Counted from the stretch's first letter, positions 1-6,489 are shown. The stretch is DNA of 7,973 bases from an uncultured Clostridium sp. (GCA_958422185.1 CATZNW010000038.1:1-7973); one strand, 5' to 3'. Notes: a model not told the origin generated them from the letters alone. A program made the numbers and translations.

Positions 1-257
1 TTAAAAAGCATATTAAGGAACTGACAGACGAGGCTGATTTTTATATATCCAGTCAGAGCTGCGGATACAGAAAACCGTACGGTCATATTCTTATAGATAC
101 GGCTACACGGCATAATACTGATATAAAAGATCTGATCTATATCGGCGACGAGGAAAAGGACAGGCTGACCGCTTTCAATAACGGCTGCAGATTTCTATTA
201 CACAGAGGCGCAGTAAATGATTTTTACGGATTATATTTAAAATGCACAGAGCAATAA
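1..257 (+). CDS. HAD-family hydrolase, C-terminal fragment (5' end outside window)
   Basis: The open frame runs from base 3 to a TAA at 255-257, giving the last 84 residues of a protein whose start lies left of the window. It contains the second half of a haloacid dehalogenase-like fold. There is a motif III lysine in GYRKP (visible residues 21-25), as found in phosphatases that reuse the Rossmann core, followed by the metal-binding motif IV GDEEKD (visible residues 48-53, GDxxxD type) and the usual Gly-Cys segment after it. HAD enzymes of this type dephosphorylate small phosphorylated metabolites in the cytosol using an N-terminal Asp nucleophile, which is not visible here. The gene ends about 44 bases before a two-way terminator that it shares with the convergent kinase gene. 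The substrate cannot be inferred. The family assignment is fairly firm because spacing and motif order fit. Confidence 0.7.
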   Translation, partial: KKHIKELTDEADFYISSQSCGYRKPYGHILIDTATRHNTDIKDLIYIGDEEKDRLTAFNNGCRFLLHRGAVNDFYGLYLKCTEQ

Positions 258-300
258 ATTTTGCTTATATTAAAATTTCGCATTAATAATATACCAAATA

Positions 301-330
301 AAAAAGGCGGATTGCTCCGCCTTTTTATTT
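301..330. terminator. Two-way intrinsic terminator between HAD gene and kinase gene
   Basis: An 11 bp perfect stem AAAAAGGCGGA (301-311) / TCCGCCTTTTT (316-326) surrounds a TTGC loop. The A-run and T-run on either side give a U-tract in both directions, so it can end the plus-strand HAD transcript and the minus-strand kinase transcript, whose stop codon is only 10 bases away. Confidence 0.9.
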
Positions 331-336
331 TGCCTG

Positions 337-840
337 TTAAAGAGTAAACAGGAAATTATTTAATTCTTTTCTTGATTTAAACAGGTGTGTTTTATCCGGA
401 TATTTTGCTTTGATCGACTCGAATTTGGTTTTGCGCGCCTTTGAATACTGCTTAAAAATGAGCCAAAGAAAAAATTCTGGATCCATCTTTTCATTACAGC
501 CCTTTGTTATGCTCTCCCTTGACCTGCCTTTATATTCAATATTGCGCCTGAAAGCCTGTTTCATGCAAACGAAGCGGTTAAAACAGAGAATGATGATCAT
601 ATCCGCCTGACTGAGGCGTTCAGACTGATAGAATTCGCTGTAATTCCCGTCTATGACCCAACTTTCGCTCTGCATAAAATCCGCAACAATCTTTCTGCCC
701 TCTTCCCGATCCCGCAACTGCCAGTTTTCTTTAAAATTGACGGTATCCAGATAAAGAAGAGGAATGCCGTAATGCACGGCAAGCTGCTTTGCCAGAGTGG
801 ATTTTCCGCTGCCGCTGTAGCCCATAACTGCTATTTTCAT
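337..840 (-). CDS. P-loop kinase, FlaR-like 'DNA topology modulation' family
   Basis: A complete 167-residue protein starting at ATG 840-838, with AAAGGA six bases upstream as ribosome binding site. Walker A is GYSGSGKST at residues 7-15. A hydrophobic-LD strand follows at about 29-32 (LYLDTV, then an Asn-Trp pair), and WVIDGNY at 61-67 fits the substrate-binding/Walker B-like strand of the adenylate-kinase-like group. An Arg-rich lid region lies at about 98-108. This pattern matches proteins annotated as DNA topology modulation protein FlaR-related. The annotation is historical, and the fold predicts a small-molecule or nucleotide kinase in the cytosol with no proven substrate. It is monocistronic, with its own consensus promoter at 872-900 and the shared terminator at 301-326. 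Family assignment is firm; function is not. Confidence 0.85.
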   Translation of the reverse strand: MKIAVMGYSGSGKSTLAKQLAVHYGIPLLYLDTVNFKENWQLRDREEGRKIVADFMQSESWVIDGNYSEFYQSERLSQADMIIILCFNRFVCMKQAFRRNIEYKGRSRESITKGCNEKMDPEFFLWLIFKQYSKARKTKFESIKAKYPDKTHLFKSRKELNNFLFTL

Positions 841-871
841 AATAAATCCTTTCTGACTGAGACACAGATAA

Positions 872-900
872 AATATAAATCAAAACACATGAAAAGTCAA
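872..900 (-). promoter_or_regulatory. Sigma-A-type promoter of the FlaR-like kinase
   Basis: On the minus strand, TTGACT (900-895) and TATATT (877-872) are separated by exactly 17 bases. They lie 32 bases before the ATG at 840, leaving a short 5' leader with AAAGGA. Each hexamer has one mismatch to consensus. Confidence 0.75.
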
Positions 901-938
901 TAAGAATAATAATTTATAATTACCCCAGTCTTTGGCTA

Positions 939-967
939 TGGACTAATGATAAAAAATATAATATAAT
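939..967 (+). promoter_or_regulatory. Candidate promoter of the GH2 gene
   Basis: TGGACT (939-944) and a perfect TATAAT (962-967) are 17 bases apart, 40 bases before the ATG at 1008. An overlapping alternative uses TTGGCT (932-937) with TATAAT at 957-962 and a less favourable 19-base spacer. The surroundings are extremely AT-rich, so the -10 match alone is weak evidence. I see no clear operator repeat, so how the sugar signal is sensed is not visible. Confidence 0.45.
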
Positions 968-1007
968 TTAATTAATATAGAATAAATAGAATTTCAGAGG
1001 TGTTGAT

Positions 1008-3350
1008 ATGATACGGCTGGATATCAATAAGGATTGGAAATTCAGAAAGGACAGTTCTGAGGAGTATATAACAACAGATCTGCCACATGACGCCATGATA
1101 AATGAAAGCAGAAGCGCCAACGCGCCAAGTAAAGGTGCATGCGCTTATTTTAGCGGCGGCATCTATATTTATGAAAAACAGCTTTTCATTAAAAATGAAT
1201 GGCGCGATATGAAACTGGCTCTTGAATTTGAGGGTATATACAGAAATGCAAAAGTATATGTTAATGGCAAGTTTGCCGGTGAACGGCGATACGGGTATTC
1301 TGATTTTTATGTATATATTGAGGAGTATGTTGACTACGGAAAAGAAAATGCCGTTCGGATAATTGCTGACAACAGCAATACCCCTAATTCACGCTGGTAC
1401 AGCGGAAGCGGAATATACAGACCAGTACATTTGTGCTTAATTCCCTTCAGGCATATAGAGCCTGACGGCGTAACAATAACAACCATTGATTACGAACAGC
1501 CGAAAATAAACGTAAACGTGCTCCACAACGGCGAGAAAGTACATATAGACATACTTGACGGAGAAGAAACGATAGCGAGCGCCGTAGGAGACAATACGGA
1601 TATTGTGCTGACCGGTGCAAAGCTTTGGAGTGCGGAGTCTCCTTTTGTTTATACTTGCAGAATAAGCCTTGAGACAAATGGCAAAATAACGGACAGAGAG
1701 GATATTACATTTGGCATAAGAAAGGTTGAATATAACAGCAGCGGGATCTATATAAACGGCAAAAAAACGCTTTTACGCGGCGGATGTATTCATCATGACA
1801 ACGGAATTTTAGGTGCCGCCGGCTATAAAGAGGCTGAGGAGCGGAAGATAAAACTGCTTAAAGAATATGGTTTTAATGCGATTCGCTCGGCACACAACCC
1901 CGCTTCCAAGGCATTGCTGGATGCCTGTGATAGGCTTGGGATGTATGTTATGGACGAAGCGTTTGATATGTGGTATATACATAAAAATGAATTTGATTAC
2001 GCCTCTGATTTTGAAAAGGATCATGAGACAGATCTTTGCTCTATGATAACCAAGGATAAAAATCACCCGAGCGTAATTATGTATTCGATTGGCAACGAGA
2101 TAACAGAACCGCATGAGCCAAAAGGCGTGGAGACCGCACGACAGTTGGTTGAACTGTGCAAAAAACTGGATGATACCCGCCCTGTAACGGCAGGCGTAAA
2201 TCTTTTACTTTTATATATGGCTGCAAAAGACGCCAAAAAGGATAAGAATAAAAGTAAAAAGCCATCTAATAAAAAAGAAAAGAAAACCAGCGCTTTTTTC
2301 AATGAACTGGCATCAAACATCGGCAGACTGATGAATCTTGTATCGGCATTACCAAGCGTTGGAACAACAAGCGATCCATTTTTAAGGGAGCTTGATATTT
2401 GCGGTTACAATTATGCGTCCGCAAGATATAAAACAGATAAAAAGAAAAATCCGCAAAGGCTGATCGTCGGCAGCGAGACTATGCCTTATGATATTGCAAA
2501 AAACTGGAAGCGTGTAAATCAAACAGACGGCATTGCGGGCGATTTTATGTGGACGGCTATTGACTATTTAGGTGAAACGGGTATAGGAGGCTGGAGCACA
2601 GAGGCATTGCCTTTTGAAAAGCCGTATCCGTGGATTGTTGCGGACTGCGGCGCATTGGATATAATCGGGAACCCAACCGGAGAGGCGGCGCTGGCAAAAA
2701 CCGTATGGGGTTGTTCGAACAAGCCGTTGATTTTTGTTCGCCCGGTAAACAACGCAAGCAAAAAAGTATATAAAGCAGCTTGGCGCGGCACGGATTCTAT
2801 TCCAAGCTGGGGCTGGAAAGGCTGCAAAGGCAACAAAGCTACTGTTGAAGTCTATTCAAACAGCAGTTTTGTTGAGCTATACCTAAACGGAAAAAAAGCA
2901 GGTAAAAAAGCAGTAAAAAATTGCTGCGCAAAATTCTATATTCATTATGAGCCGGGAACTCTTAAGGCAGTGGCTTTTGACAAAAACGGAAAAATCACCG
3001 GAAAGAACAGCTTATCCTCCCCTGCCGGCAGCATTAACGCTGTATTAAAAGCGGAGGGTAATATCAAAAAGAACGGCATTTCATTCATAGAACTGAGCCT
3101 TGAAGATGAGAGCGGAAACGTAGAAAGTAACCACGACGTGTACTTTGACATAAAAGTAAAAAATGCACAGCTGCTTGCTTTCGGCAGTGCTGTTCAAAAA
3201 ACTGAAGACCGATATTCAGACGGACACTTTATTACGCATTATGGCAAGGCACTTGCTGTCATCAAAACGTCAGGTGCCAATAATGTGGAAATCCATGCTG
3301 TTTCCAACGCAGGATTTTCAGCAGCGCAAAAATTTGACACAAAAGAATAG
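1008..3350 (+). CDS. Glycoside hydrolase family 2, beta-galactosidase type, cytoplasmic
   Basis: A complete 780-residue protein starting at ATG 1008 with AGAGG about eight bases upstream. Domains in order are a GH2 jelly-roll sugar-binding domain (about 1-148, containing SRWYSGSGIYRPV at 128-140), an Ig-like domain (about 150-237), a TIM barrel (about 239-565), a DUF4982-like domain (about 585-665, with SWGWKG and VELYLNGKKAG), and a C-terminal Ig-like domain (about 675-780). The expected retaining pair is the acid/base Glu364 in GNE (362-364) and the nucleophile Glu490 in GSE (488-490). There is no signal peptide, so it probably hydrolyses imported beta-linked oligosaccharides in the cytosol. 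A very Lys-rich, low-complexity insertion (about 407-428) sits between the two catalytic strands. The gene stands alone, without a visible transporter or regulator. The exact sugar specificity (galactoside versus another glycoside) cannot be read from sequence. Confidence 0.9.
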   Translation: MIRLDINKDWKFRKDSSEEYITTDLPHDAMINESRSANAPSKGACAYFSGGIYIYEKQLFIKNEWRDMKLALEFEGIYRNAKVYVNGKFAGERRYGYSDFYVYIEEYVDYGKENAVRIIADNSNTPNSRWYSGSGIYRPVHLCLIPFRHIEPDGVTITTIDYEQPKINVNVLHNGEKVHIDILDGEETIASAVGDNTDIVLTGAKLWSAESPFVYTCRISLETNGKITDREDITFGIRKVEYNSSGIYINGKKTLLRGGCIHHDNGILGAAGYKEAEERKIKLLKEYGFNAIRSAHNPASKALLDACDRLGMYVMDEAFDMWYIHKNEFDYASDFEKDHETDLCSMITKDKNHPSVIMYSIGNEITEPHEPKGVETARQLVELCKKLDDTRPVTAGVNLLLLYMAAKDAKKDKNKSKKPSNKKEKKTSAFFNELASNIGRLMNLVSALPSVGTTSDPFLRELDICGYNYASARYKTDKKKNPQRLIVGSETMPYDIAKNWKRVNQTDGIAGDFMWTAIDYLGETGIGGWSTEALPFEKPYPWIVADCGALDIIGNPTGEAALAKTVWGCSNKPLIFVRPVNNASKKVYKAAWRGTDSIPSWGWKGCKGNKATVEVYSNSSFVELYLNGKKAGKKAVKNCCAKFYIHYEPGTLKAVAFDKNGKITGKNSLSSPAGSINAVLKAEGNIKKNGISFIELSLEDESGNVESNHDVYFDIKVKNAQLLAFGSAVQKTEDRYSDGHFITHYGKALAVIKTSGANNVEIHAVSNAGFSAAQKFDTKE

Positions 3351-3355
3351 TATAA

Positions 3356-3397
3356 GTAAAATACCGGGGACAAAACAAATTGCCTCCGGTATTTTAC
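3356..3397. terminator. Two-way terminator between GH2 gene and acetyltransferase operon
   Basis: A 14-base arm (3356-3369, GTAAAATACCGGGG) pairs with 3384-3397 (CTCCGGTATTTTAC), with a single mismatch that forms a wobble in plus-strand RNA and a 14-base loop. AT-rich outer stems supply U-rich 3' ends on both strands. It begins 5 bases after the GH2 stop and touches the stop codon of the convergent acetyltransferase gene. Confidence 0.85.
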
Positions 3398-3933
3398 TAT
3401 ATTTCAAGCGTATAAAATTTTGCTTTAAATGTTGCACTGCCGTCAGTTTTGGAATACTCGCCGTAATGATGAAATCTTAATCCGCACTTTTCCATAACCC
3501 TGCCTGAAGCTGGGTTATCAACCGCGTGATCGGAACATATCTTATGAACGCCTAATTTCTCATGAACATATCTGATAACTGCTTTCATTGCCTCGGTCGT
3601 ATAGCCTTTATTCCAGCAGTCATATCGAATATTGTATCCTATGCCCCAGTAACCAGGCATATCTGTATTCGGGCCTATAGATCCGCTGCCAATCAGTTTA
3701 CCATTTTCTTTCAGAACAAACCCCCAGTTCCATTCCGTTTTATCCGTTTCAACTGATTCAAGCCAGCTGATCTCTGTTTTGATATCCGAAACAGGAGGAT
3801 AAGACATAAATTTATTGACCCTTGGATCACTGCCCCATTCAAAAACTGCCTGTGCGTCGGCAACCGTCAGCGGGCGCAGAATCAGTCTTTCCGTCTTCAA
3901 GATCGGTTCTTTAGGAACTATAATTTCAAACAT
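3397..3933 (-). CDS. GNAT N-acetyltransferase, RimJ/RimL type
   Basis: I place the start at ATG 3933-3931 (178 residues, beginning MFEIIVPKEP). AAGGTG lies six bases upstream, whereas the longer frame would need a TTG at 3948 that has no ribosome binding site. The N-terminal part TERLILRPLTVADA (about 14-27) is typical of the Acetyltransf_3 family. The acetyl-CoA loop corresponds to WNKGYTTEA at 107-115, and the C-terminal element DNPASGRVMEKCGL (139-152) is the usual Asn-Ser-xx-Met-Glu-Lys-x-Gly-Phe/Leu segment. Such enzymes acetylate protein N termini, small metabolites or drugs; the substrate here is unknown. It is the last gene of the operon and overlaps the preceding gene's stop by 8 bases, suggesting translational coupling. 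The terminator at 3356-3397 ends the transcript. Confidence 0.88.
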   Translation of the reverse strand: MFEIIVPKEPILKTERLILRPLTVADAQAVFEWGSDPRVNKFMSYPPVSDIKTEISWLESVETDKTEWNWGFVLKENGKLIGSGSIGPNTDMPGYWGIGYNIRYDCWNKGYTTEAMKAVIRYVHEKLGVHKICSDHAVDNPASGRVMEKCGLRFHHYGEYSKTDGSATFKAKFYTLEI

Positions 3934-4474
3934 TTTTATCACCTTCAAACAAATATTTGTATATTTCTTTTACATCTGTTTTTCCCGTTTCGCAATACAT
4001 ATATGGTTTTTTACCGTTTCTTTTCCGCTCTGTTGAGTAACGCATTATCATATCTGCATATTCTGATTTGATCTTTTCATCAAGAACTGACATCCAGTCT
4101 TTTTTATTTATGTTTCTATATATTTTTTCGGCGGAACCTGAAATACCGAAACATACTATTTTTGCGCAGGGAAATTTTATTGAAAACTCATCCGGCGAAA
4201 AATGGCAGCCATCGATGATCAAAGTACTGTCCGGATAATCAGAGAAAAAGTTTTCACAATAAATATAAACAAGCTCCAAAAACTTATCGCGGTTTATATC
4301 AGGCTGTATACAAATACTGCCCGAATACATTTGGAAATCTTTGAAAATATTTCTTATTGATTTAGAAAATGCGTCAAGGCTTAACAGCGATACGTTTTCC
4401 CGCTTGGCGAGCAGCGCGGCAAATGTTGTTTTACCGCACCTGGGCGCGCCTGTTATATATATTAATTTATGCAT
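3926..4474 (-). CDS. P-loop nucleoside-triphosphate-binding protein, kinase-like
   Basis: The chosen start is ATG 4474-4472 (182 residues), preceded by AGAGGT at a six-base spacing and lying 4 bases after the stop of the upstream acetyltransferase. A longer frame from 4510 would overlap that gene and has a weaker site. Walker A is GAPRCGKTT at residues 9-17, directly after the first hydrophobic strand. A Walker B-like strand STLIIDG is at 83-89, and IVCFGISGS at 107-115 precedes a charged helical region that could be the lid. The fold suggests an adenylate-kinase-like enzyme acting on a small molecule, the same superfamily as many aminoglycoside or nucleoside kinases, but no specific family is recognised. 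Its place between two acetyltransferases in a leader-controlled operon hints at small-molecule modification, which is inference. Confidence 0.75.
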   Translation of the reverse strand: MHKLIYITGAPRCGKTTFAALLAKRENVSLLSLDAFSKSIRNIFKDFQMYSGSICIQPDINRDKFLELVYIYCENFFSDYPDSTLIIDGCHFSPDEFSIKFPCAKIVCFGISGSAEKIYRNINKKDWMSVLDEKIKSEYADMIMRYSTERKRNGKKPYMYCETGKTDVKEIYKYLFEGDKNV

Positions 4475-4478
4475 ATCC

Positions 4479-4960
4479 TTACCTCTGATAATGGATCCGT
4501 TTATACTCAATAAGCGTCATACGCCGGTTGATTTTATGTTCAAAGCCCGTTTGGGAGAAGCCAAGAGATTCATAAAACCGGCAGTTCCTTTTATCCTGTT
4601 TGATCGTGTAAAGATGGAACGTATCAGCATCATTATATTTATTAAAAAGTTCTCTTACGGCAGCTTTGCCTATTCCCCTGTTTTGAAAGCCATGTAAAAC
4701 CGCTAAATTCGAGATATGCAGGCAGTTTCTATGGGATTTTACTTCTACAATCCCGGCCTTTTTACTTTCACTTATTATCCAAAAAAGTGCAACTTTATTA
4801 TTGAAAAATTTTCTTTTAAATTTTTTATACGACTCCAAAACAGGACTTATATTATCAAAATAAGTTAGAAAAGTTTTAAAAAACATTTTTTTATCATGAT
4901 AAATGCCGGAATCATCTCATCGCTTTTGATTTCATCTAAAACTACATTCAAACGTATCAT
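4479..4960 (-). pseudogene. GNAT N-acetyltransferase interrupted by an apparent -1 frameshift
   Basis: The intact downstream frame (4886-4479, 135 residues) has clear GNAT features: the beta-4/acetyl-CoA loop HISNLAVLHGFQNRGIG (57-73, QNRGIG at 68-73) and NCRFYESLGF (101-110). However, its first ATG (4886) has no ribosome binding site. The expected start is the ATG at 4960-4958, which overlaps the methyltransferase stop as ATGA and has AAAGGA just upstream. That frame reads 31 codons (MIRLNVVLDEIKSDEM...) and stops at TAA 4867-4865. The two frames join if one base is added in the homopolymer-rich stretch around 4870-4890, which contains runs of seven A, six T and four A. With the repair, the protein would be about 160 residues, normal for this family. 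It could be a real mutation, a sequencing or assembly slip, or programmed slippage. Length and motif support the family; the inactivation call is moderate. Confidence 0.65.
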
Positions 4961-5730
4961 TCCTTTCTGAAAATATCAAGCATATGCATAGAAAGGCCGG
5001 TACAGTCATCGCGCTCACAGATAGAATTGAGAAATTTCATATACTCGGCAAATTCTCTTTTATTAAGTCTGTTGAGTTTATTATCATAGAGATACGAAAG
5101 CATATCCACGCCAACGAAATGCAGCCGAGTGACATGATAAGCCTTCATAAGATCATCGATCTCAGGCTTTTTGTAAAGGCAAAAGACCTCCTTAGGGCTT
5201 GAAGAAGCATGATAATCCCCATCTATTTTATATTTATCGATATATTCAAGAATACGCCTTTTATAAAACATTTTATACATAGTAGTATCACTGTTGCAGT
5301 ATGAAGCGAAGATGACACCGCCTTTTTTTGCAATGCGTATCGCCTCATTCAGCGCGCGGTGTTTATCCTCTAATGTGAACAGATGATACATAGGGCCAAG
5401 TAACAAAACCAAGTCATATATATCGCTTTCAAGAAAGGAAAGGTCCACAGCGTTGCCTTTGATGACTGCAATATCGTGATCCGGCTTTACCTTCTTTTTT
5501 AGTATTCTGATATTGTGCTCAACAAGTTCCACGGCAGTAACGGCATACCCTTTTTCGGCAAGCGCAACCGAATATCTGCCCGTACCCGCACCGATCTCGA
5601 TAATTTTGGCGCCCGGGAAAAGATATTTTTCTATATATTTCATCGTTATCAGATATTCCGGCAAATGGTTTTTTTGAAGCAGCCGCTTATCCTCATCATA
5701 ATTTGAGTAAAATTCTTCTATAATGCCCAT
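4957..5730 (-). CDS. Class I SAM-dependent methyltransferase, attenuator-controlled
   Basis: A complete 257-residue protein starting at ATG 5730-5728, with AGAGGGG seven bases upstream. Motif I is EIGAGTGRYS at 45-54, the ribose-binding acidic residue is Glu68 at the end of strand 2, GNAVDLSF is at 92-99 and motif IV DLVLLLGPMYHLF is at 106-118. This is the Rossmann fold of class I methyltransferases. The C-terminal half (about 150-257) is rich in Tyr, Lys and Met and probably forms the substrate cap. The substrate is not evident; it lacks a recognisable Erm-type or KsgA-type signature, so I do not call it an rRNA methylase. It is the first gene of a four-gene operon, and its TGA overlaps the next start as ATGA. 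A leader peptide and attenuator (5748-5904) precede it, which is why a role in resistance or stress is suggested (inference). Confidence 0.85.
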   Translation of the reverse strand: MGIIEEFYSNYDEDKRLLQKNHLPEYLITMKYIEKYLFPGAKIIEIGAGTGRYSVALAEKGYAVTAVELVEHNIRILKKKVKPDHDIAVIKGNAVDLSFLESDIYDLVLLLGPMYHLFTLEDKHRALNEAIRIAKKGGVIFASYCNSDTTMYKMFYKRRILEYIDKYKIDGDYHASSSPKEVFCLYKKPEIDDLMKAYHVTRLHFVGVDMLSYLYDNKLNRLNKREFAEYMKFLNSICERDDCTGLSMHMLDIFRKE

Positions 5731-5747
5731 GAGATAACCCCTCTTTT

Positions 5748-5791
5748 AAAAATAAAAAGCACCGACAAACGAAATTCCGTTCATCAGTGCT
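5748..5791 (-). terminator. Attenuator terminator in the methyltransferase leader
   Basis: Reading the minus strand, the arm GCACTGATGAACG pairs with CGTTTGTCGGTGC around the loop GAATTT, then a TTTTTATTTTT tract follows. All 13 pairs form in minus-strand RNA, four of them as G-U wobbles, plus an outer A-U. On the plus strand the same positions would be mismatches, so the structure is selected for minus-strand RNA. It lies just upstream of the methyltransferase ribosome binding site, and nothing but the leader peptide precedes it, so it acts on the operon itself. Confidence 0.85.
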
Positions 5792-5833
5792 ACAATAATA
5801 CTGCCAAGCAACAACTACAACAACCAATGAACG
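5778..5833 (-). promoter_or_regulatory. Antiterminator pairing competing with the attenuator
   Basis: The RNA segment at 5833-5823 (CGUUCAUUGGU, codons 24-28 of the leader peptide) can pair over 11 consecutive positions, two of them G-U, with 5788-5778 (ACUGAUGAACG). The latter is most of the left arm of the terminator, so the two structures exclude each other. A ribosome finishing at the leader stop (5817-5815) would cover the antiterminator arm and favour termination. A ribosome held earlier would leave it free and favour read-through. The pairing is read directly; the mechanism is inferred from classical attenuation. Confidence 0.7.
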
Positions 5834-5904
5834 CACGACAAATAAGCCCCTGCATATGGCACGGACTGCGGTGCATTATGGGAATTTATGCTGAACATAA
5901 ACAT
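5815..5904 (-). CDS. 29-residue leader peptide of the attenuated operon
   Basis: ATG at 5904-5902 is preceded by AAAGAGG (5919-5913) at an eight-base spacing, and TAG is at 5817-5815. The peptide starts MFMFSINSHNAPQSV and ends PYAGAYLSCVHWLL. There is no run of one amino acid, which argues against amino-acid-starvation sensing and for sensing of ribosome inhibition. Its last codons encode the antiterminator arm. The predicted transcription start falls at about 5918, so the RNA begins almost at the ribosome binding site. From memory the YAGAYLSCVHW ending resembles leader peptides ahead of tet(M)-type ribosomal protection genes, but I could not compare them. The reading frame is too short for statistical support; site, position and pairing together make it likely. 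Confidence 0.7.
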   Translation of the reverse strand: MFMFSINSHNAPQSVPYAGAYLSCVHWLL

Positions 5905-5924
5905 AGCTATTACCTCTTTAAACC

Positions 5925-5953
5925 AAAATAACACACGGAATATAAAAAGTCAA
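5925..5953 (-). promoter_or_regulatory. Promoter of the leader/methyltransferase operon
   Basis: TTGACT (5953-5948) and TATTTT (5930-5925) are 17 bases apart on the minus strand. The -35 box begins one base after the U-tract of the preceding terminator, so the operon is transcribed independently of the upstream P-loop gene. Transcription would begin around 5918. Confidence 0.75.
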
Positions 5954-5954
5954 G

Positions 5955-5980
5955 AAAAAAAGCCGGCAAACTGCCGGCTT
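5955..5980 (-). terminator. Intrinsic terminator of the small P-loop NTPase gene
   Basis: An 8 bp stem AAGCCGGC / GCCGGCTT (5960-5967 with 5973-5980, plus-strand coordinates) has a 5-base loop and is followed on the minus strand by six T. It lies 25 bases after the stop codon at 6006. Confidence 0.9.
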
Positions 5981-6005
5981 GAATTGCAATATGCTGATTT
6001 CACCG

Positions 6006-6413
6006 TTAATCACTTACGCTTTGATACGCAAGCTGAGGAGTTTTAACATCGGAGATAGAAAAGTGAAAGCTGACACCGGTAGACTTAGAAGCTCTTGCAA
6101 TAATCTCAAGAAATTCATCGATCTCTGCTTTACTTCCGGCAAACATATCCAGGGCCGAATCAACAAAAATATCCGTAAGATCATAATCGCTTGCGCAAAG
6201 TCCCATCAAAAATCCGCTTAAAGAAGATATACTGTCTATCTCATAATCTTTTGCGTTGACAAGGCGAATGGAACGCGGAAGTTCACTTGTTAATTTATCA
6301 GTGCAGTCCACATAAACAACATTGCCGCCGCTTGTTTGCGCGGTAGCAACTGCGGCCTCCGCCATAATACGTGTTTTACCTATGCCTTTAATTCCTGTTA
6401 TGTATTCTACCAT
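6006..6413 (-). CDS. Small stand-alone P-loop NTPase of unknown function
   Basis: The start is ATG 6413-6411 (135 residues), with AAGGGG eight bases upstream; a GTG at 6422 in the same frame overlaps that site and is rejected. Walker A is GIKGIGKT at residues 7-14, close to the N terminus. VVYVDC at 32-37 is strand 2, and DIFVDS at 81-86 is a likely Walker B. LEIIARASKSTGVSFHFSIS (102-121) forms the next helix and strand. The length is far below full ATPases: only a minimal RecA/ASCE-like core is present, with no added nuclease, DNA-binding or membrane part. I associate similar short proteins with Clostridia genomes but know no function. It lies 137 bases downstream of the retron reverse transcriptase on the same strand, with its own candidate promoter and terminator, so it may or may not be linked to the retron. 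Confidence 0.75.
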   Translation of the reverse strand: MVEYITGIKGIGKTRIMAEAAVATAQTSGGNVVYVDCTDKLTSELPRSIRLVNAKDYEIDSISSLSGFLMGLCASDYDLTDIFVDSALDMFAGSKAEIDEFLEIIARASKSTGVSFHFSISDVKTPQLAYQSVSD

Positions 6414-6427
6414 AAACAGCACCCCTT

Positions 6428-6458
6428 AAAAAATATATATCGGTTGCTTCCGATATAT
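6428..6458 (-). terminator. Hairpin with U-run between retron RT and P-loop gene
   Basis: A 9 bp perfect stem ATATATCGG / CCGATATAT (6435-6443 with 6450-6458) surrounds a 6-base loop and is followed on the minus strand by ATTTTTT. It could terminate the retron transcript, though only three G-C pairs are present. It also overlaps the expected start of the P-loop gene's mRNA, so it could instead be a 5' stabilising stem. Confidence 0.45.
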
Positions 6459-6460
6459 TC

Positions 6461-6489
6461 ATCATAACGGATATTTTTGGATTTGTATA
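6461..6489 (-). promoter_or_regulatory. Candidate promoter of the small P-loop gene
   Basis: TATACA (6489-6484) and TATGAT (6466-6461) are 17 bases apart on the minus strand, about 48 bases before the ATG. The -35 is a weak match. The predicted start falls inside the hairpin at 6435-6458. Confidence 0.4.

Noticed and set aside
3163..3480. Plus-strand 105-codon frame at the end of the GH2 gene
   Set aside because: It is an out-of-frame shadow of the GH2 gene that runs through the terminator; no ribosome binding site and no recognisable motif.
5849..5870. GCAC/GTGC short stem within the leader reading frame as an extra attenuator hairpin
   Set aside because: Only four pairs with an 8-base loop; not strong enough to report as a separate regulatory element.
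6390..6467. Small minus-strand reading frame starting at the double ATG near 6467
   Set aside because: No ribosome binding site, it lies on the candidate promoter and hairpin, and it overlaps the P-loop gene in another frame.
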